Origin: Polyangium sp. 15x6
GTDB taxonomy: Bacteria > Myxococcota_A > Polyangia > Polyangiales > Polyangiaceae
DNA: 64,000 nucleotides
NCBI RefSeq assembly: GCF_029960785.1
Contig: NZ_JASBQE010000002.1
Location: 186,001-250,000 of the forward strand
Reading direction: 5' to 3'
This document shows, in pieces, positions 60,992 to 64,000 of this stretch. Numbering within the stretch: the stretch's first letter is position 1; each line of letters opens with the position of its first letter. The notes under the pieces were generated by a model. That model saw only the letters and a list, made by a program, of their open reading frames with translations, was not told where the DNA came from and ran no database searches. The position numbers and the translations under genes are program-made.

Positions 60992-62608
60992 TCAATCCCA
61001 GCGGTCGAGCTTGTACACGACGCGCATGCCGCCCTTCGAGGTCACGCGGAAGTCGAGGTTCCAGGTCGATCCCTTCACCAGGCTGAGCCCGCAGGCCTCG
61101 GCCGTGTCTTTGCCCTCGACGACCGCGCTCTGCGCGTACGCCTCCATCGTGGCGCGAATCTCGTGGTATTCGCTCCGCAGATAGCTCGGGAAAAACCCGG
61201 CGCCCTGCTTGTAGTCGCGATCCCGCGCGTCCTCGAGGATGAAGATCACGCCCGCGCCGTGATGCGTGAGGACCTTCGTCGGGTTCCACATCCACGGCTG
61301 CAAGGCGATCGCCGTCACCGGGTGGTAGACGTTGGGCTTCAGGTTCCAGCGCGCGGGCGGCGAGCCATTCGCGTACACGTACGAGCTGACCCGGTTTCGG
61401 CGGTCCTCGAAGTCCCATTGCAGGATCGGCGGCGCGTCCGCGCGCTTGGCCGTGACCATCGCGATGTACGACTGGTTCGCCGCCGGGACGAAAAACTCGA
61501 TGCGCTCCGCCTCGGGGAGGACCGTCCGCGCGAATTTCTCCCAGGTCATCGTGACGGGCGGGACGTCGACGTCGACCGCGACTTTCGAGGCAGGCTTCAG
61601 GTGATCGAAAACGCCGGGCTTTTGCCCCTGCGGCTTGGCGTGTTTCGGGATCCACAAGGTCTCGATGTCGTCGAGCCGGGCGAAGCGCCGCTCCAGCGCG
61701 CCGGCGCTCTTCAGCGCTTCCACGATCTTCTCGGCGCGCGCGAGGTTACCGACCGTCGGCGCCGCCTGCGGGCGCTGGTACTGGAGCGGGTGCATCTTCG
61801 CGGCGAACCGGCTCTTGACCTCCGCGAACGGCATGCCGGCCGCGAGGTCTTCGAGCAAGGTGCCGATCATGCTGCTGCGCACGTGGCAGAAGCCGGCCGG
61901 CGCGCGGGCGACCGCGAGCCAGGTGAGGTTTTCCCGCGCGCGGGCGTTTTTCGTGGCGGCGCGCGTCTCGTGCAGATCGAGCAGCCATTTCGCCACGCCG
62001 AGGACGGCCTCCGAGCGATACAGCGACTCGGTAGAGAGCAGCTTGCGCGCCTGCTTGACGATGTCGATCGGGAACGCTTCGAGCGCTCGAAGGAGCGTCT
62101 CGTGATCGTGGCGCTTCTCCGCCATGATCTGCGCGTTCGTCTTGATCAAGGTGGGCTTGTGGAGGAGGTCCTTCGAAGGCGTGATCGCGATGTGCTCCCA
62201 CGCGCCCGTCCGAGGCGTGCCCCACACTTTCTCGCCCGACAGGAAAACGCCGTCGATGGGCGCCTCGGCCACGGCCTTCGCGAGCGCACGGATCGCGCTC
62301 GTGTAGGGCTCGGGCGTGGTCTCCGGGTCCCAGAGCGCAGGCCGCGCCTTGCCAGCAGAATCGACGACCACGAGGCCGCCGTACCGCTCGACGAAGCGCC
62401 GGCAAGCAGAACATGTGTTGACCTGTCGTAGCTCGGTCGGGACCGCGTCGAGGAAGACCTGGTAAAGCGAAGGCGTACGCGTCGTGAACAAGCTCGGTTT
62501 GTCTTTGGTGAGTTTTCCGAAGCGCGCGCGGATCGAGGCGAGCAGCTCGTCGTAGTGGTCCTCGATCGGAAGGGCCTGAGCCGTCGGGGGCGAAGGAAGA
62601 TCGGGCAT
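60992..62608 (-). CDS. Large conserved hypothetical protein
   Basis: This 538-residue protein starts at the ATG with AGGAA upstream. The N-terminal 100 residues contain IRARFGKLTKDKPSLF, LRQVNTCSACRRFVERYGGL (a CxxC pair that may bind metal) and LVVVDSAGKARPALWD. The middle is helical (LLRALEAFPIDIVKQARKLL) and the C-terminus is beta-rich with DFRVTSKGGMRVVYKLDRWD. I recognise no named family. It has no signal or membrane segment. It stands alone, divergent from the C2-like lipoprotein gene. Confidence 0.75.
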   Translation of the reverse strand: MPDLPSPPTAQALPIEDHYDELLASIRARFGKLTKDKPSLFTTRTPSLYQVFLDAVPTELRQVNTCSACRRFVERYGGLVVVDSAGKARPALWDPETTPEPYTSAIRALAKAVAEAPIDGVFLSGEKVWGTPRTGAWEHIAITPSKDLLHKPTLIKTNAQIMAEKRHDHETLLRALEAFPIDIVKQARKLLSTESLYRSEAVLGVAKWLLDLHETRAATKNARARENLTWLAVARAPAGFCHVRSSMIGTLLEDLAAGMPFAEVKSRFAAKMHPLQYQRPQAAPTVGNLARAEKIVEALKSAGALERRFARLDDIETLWIPKHAKPQGQKPGVFDHLKPASKVAVDVDVPPVTMTWEKFARTVLPEAERIEFFVPAANQSYIAMVTAKRADAPPILQWDFEDRRNRVSSYVYANGSPPARWNLKPNVYHPVTAIALQPWMWNPTKVLTHHGAGVIFILEDARDRDYKQGAGFFPSYLRSEYHEIRATMEAYAQSAVVEGKDTAEACGLSLVKGSTWNLDFRVTSKGGMRVVYKLDRWD

Positions 62609-62688
62609 GGTCGCGTTCCTGATGACACCGCGGCGCTCCGCCGATTGCAAGAGGAGAGCACCCAGGCCGCTCGAAAGCGGCCGGCCGG

Positions 62689-62717
62689 TTGACGCTGCCC
62701 CGAAGGCCGCCTACCGT
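62689..62717 (+). promoter_or_regulatory. Candidate promoter of a leaderless gene
   Basis: TTGACG (62689-62694) and TACCGT (62712-62717) are exactly 17 bp apart, and the ATG of the next gene is at 62726, eight bases after the -10. No ribosome site lies between them, so the mRNA would begin at or next to the start codon. Confidence 0.4.
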
Positions 62718-62725
62718 CGCGGTTC

Positions 62726-63325
62726 ATGCGGTGGCCGCTCCTTTTTGCGCTCTTCCTCGTCGGCTGCGGGCCCTCCCCCGCCGTCTCCGGGGCCGAATCG
62801 TACGCAGGGTCGATGCCCGCCTCGGGGCGCGTGATGCTGCACGGCGTGACCGTGGCCCCCTGCAAACTCGGCGGCGAAGTCTGGGACGGCGTGGGGCAAA
62901 TCGAGCCGAGCCAGATCGACCTCCTCGGCAATCTCCTGCGCGGGCGCGTGCCCTACGTGGAAATCGCCAAGGCCCTCGCCGCCCCCGCGAACGAGGCACT
63001 CGACAAACCCGACGTGAAAGGGCGCGCAAAGATCGTCGGGCCCCTGGAAAGCGCACCCGTGCGGCTCAACGGTCAAGCCGATACCTTCACCCCACAATTC
63101 CAGGGGCCGCCGACGTTCGAGAACGTGGCCTTCGACGGGAGCACACGGCTCGCCATCGAGCTGCTCGACGACGACATGGTCGACGACGACCCCATTGGCT
63201 CGTTCCAGCTCGGCCCCGACGAAATGCTAGAGGCATTCCGCGCCGGAAACGTGCACCAAATCCGCGTCGATTCGCAAACGAACGGGCAAGTGCTCTTCGC
63301 CGCGATTTCCGTTCTGGCTGACTGA
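62726..63325 (+). CDS. Lipoprotein with C2-like domain
   Basis: This 199-residue protein has the signal MRWPLLFALFLVGC with the lipobox FLVGC. The mature part begins with Ala/Ser-rich sequence and has one Cys pair candidate. The C-terminal 110 residues resemble a C2 fold ending in TRLAIELLDDDMVDDDPIG, an acidic loop like the calcium site of C2 domains (compare the usual D-x-D-x-x-x-x-D pattern). It would be an envelope protein with possible calcium or lipid contact; that role is inferred. Confidence 0.75.
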   Translation: MRWPLLFALFLVGCGPSPAVSGAESYAGSMPASGRVMLHGVTVAPCKLGGEVWDGVGQIEPSQIDLLGNLLRGRVPYVEIAKALAAPANEALDKPDVKGRAKIVGPLESAPVRLNGQADTFTPQFQGPPTFENVAFDGSTRLAIELLDDDMVDDDPIGSFQLGPDEMLEAFRAGNVHQIRVDSQTNGQVLFAAISVLAD

Positions 63326-63658
63326 ACGCGGGGCTTTGCCCCGCACCCCAGCAGGGGGCTGTCCGCCCCCTGCACCCCGGACCAGGCACGGCCTGGACCG
63401 AGGGCCGAGAAACCGCGCGATGCGCGGTTTCTCGGACGGGACAGGGGCAAGACCACGAGCGGCGTTGCCAAACATCAGCCTCGGGCAGACACGTCGGCGC
63501 TGCGGTTTTGCCTGGCAACGTCGTCGCCGGTCTTGCCTCGGCCTGTTCGATGAACTGCGCATCGCGCAGTTCATCGACCCCGGGTCCAGCGCTTGCGCTG
63601 GTCCGGGTCCAGGGGCGGACAGCCCCTGGTCGGGGTCCGGGGTGAAACCCCGGCGCGA
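63325..63658. repeat. Long palindromic intergenic element, copy C
   Basis: About 334 bp with the same design as copies A and B: GGGGCTTTGCCCC and CAGGGGGCTGTCCGCCCCCTG on the left, CCAGGCACGGCCTGG, GAGAAACCGCGC...GCGCGGTTTCTC, then GATGAACTGCGC...GCGCAGTTCATC, CCAGCGCTTGCGCTGG and CAGGGGCGGACAGCCCCTG on the right. Its right arm matches the left arm of copies A and B inverted, so it lies in the opposite orientation. It separates two convergent genes, and no gene is seen in the gap 63326-63668. Confidence 0.85.
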
Positions 63659-63668
63659 CGCCGTGGAA

Positions 63669-64000
63669 TCAAAGCGCCGCCGCGAACTCGCGGCCGAACT
63701 CCAGGGGGGATGGGCGTTCGGCTGGATCCCGCGTGGTGGCGGCCCGCAGGAGCTTGGCGATGGACGCGGGGAAGACGCGGAGGCGCTCGGCATCGTCGAA
63801 GGGATCGAGCCTCATGTGCGCGAGGATGCGGTCGCGGCCTGTCAGCTCGTCGAAAAAGGAGCGGCCCGTGGTCACGTTGTAAATCGTCCCGGCGAGCGCG
63901 TAGACGTCCGAGCGCGGGTCGAGCTCCACGGGATCCAGCACCTGCTCCGGCGCGATGTAGCCGGGTGTGCCTGCCACGAAGCGGCCTCCGACCTCGGGCG
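63669..64000 (-). CDS. Ser/Thr protein kinase, C-terminal part, runs off the window
   Basis: The last 110 codons of a eukaryotic-type kinase are visible: GTPGYIAPEQVLDP (activation-loop end and APE motif), LDPRSDVYALAGTIYNVTTG (subdomain IX) and DPAERPSPLEFGREFAAAL (subdomain XI). The N-lobe, the catalytic HRD and DFG motifs and anything before lie right of the window. The protein ends right after the kinase domain, so any extra domains must be N-terminal. The frame is open to position 64000. Confidence 0.85.
   Translation of the reverse strand, partial: PEVGGRFVAGTPGYIAPEQVLDPVELDPRSDVYALAGTIYNVTTGRSFFDELTGRDRILAHMRLDPFDDAERLRVFPASIAKLLRAATTRDPAERPSPLEFGREFAAAL

Overview
The window looks like a chromosomal segment of a high-GC myxobacterium of the Polyangium/Sorangium type (order Polyangiales). 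The evidence is the strongly G/C-ending codon use, a MYXO-CTERM-like surface protein, several lipoproteins with beta-propeller, FG-GAP, EGF or HEAT repeats, a PknK-like kinase-ATPase-TPR protein, a Roco GTPase, and a family of long palindromic intergenic repeats. The genus is inferred from gene style and not proven.

Layout. 1-9717: right end of an integrated tailed phage. Structural genes run on the minus strand in the classical order (terminase small, terminase large, portal, scaffold, major capsid), preceded by early genes including a sigma-factor-like protein. A tyrosine integrase faces right and ends 69 bp from the 3' half of a tRNA-Lys(TTT), which marks the attachment site; the intact tRNA should lie left of the window. 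9718-16958: a scar region, a conserved unknown protein, a giant HIT/PLD/SF2-helicase/LexA-like fusion and an ADP-ribosylglycohydrolase. 16959-23767: a truncated IS481-type transposase running into 21 tandem 21/22-bp repeats, then a two-gene module of a SIR2 protein with a degenerate ATPase and a secreted-WD40/membrane/cytosolic-ATPase protein. 24-29 kb: small housekeeping or unknown genes and a large beta-propeller lipoprotein. 29.5-36.4 kb: surface proteins on the plus strand. 36.4-38.4 kb: a palindromic repeat, a HEAT protein and a degenerate tandem repeat. 38.46-49.3 kb: four same-strand genes, Roco GTPase, kinase/AAA/TPR, macro-like-SIR2 and membrane patatin phospholipase; the last three are overlapping or nearly so. 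49.3-57.5 kb: a minus-strand run with a HEAT lipoprotein, cysS, cytochrome P450, nucleotidyltransferase, sigma-region-4-like protein, HD protein, GST and an ICMT-like methyltransferase. 57.6-64 kb: small unknowns, a DUF1579-like protein, a TolB-like lipoprotein, a large unknown protein, a C2-like lipoprotein, a third palindromic repeat and the end of another Ser/Thr kinase.

How the genes may work together. Three separate groups combine sensor or ATPase parts with NAD-, ADP-ribose-, nucleic-acid- or membrane-directed enzymes: the helicase fusion with an ADP-ribosylglycohydrolase; SIR2-ATPase with WD40-TM-ATPase; and Roco with kinase-STAND, SIR2 and patatin. This is what a defence-rich neighbourhood beside a phage integration site would look like. 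The last two are the best candidates here for undescribed systems. Domain assignments rest on visible motifs. The defence roles are inference and no experiment or database search backs them.
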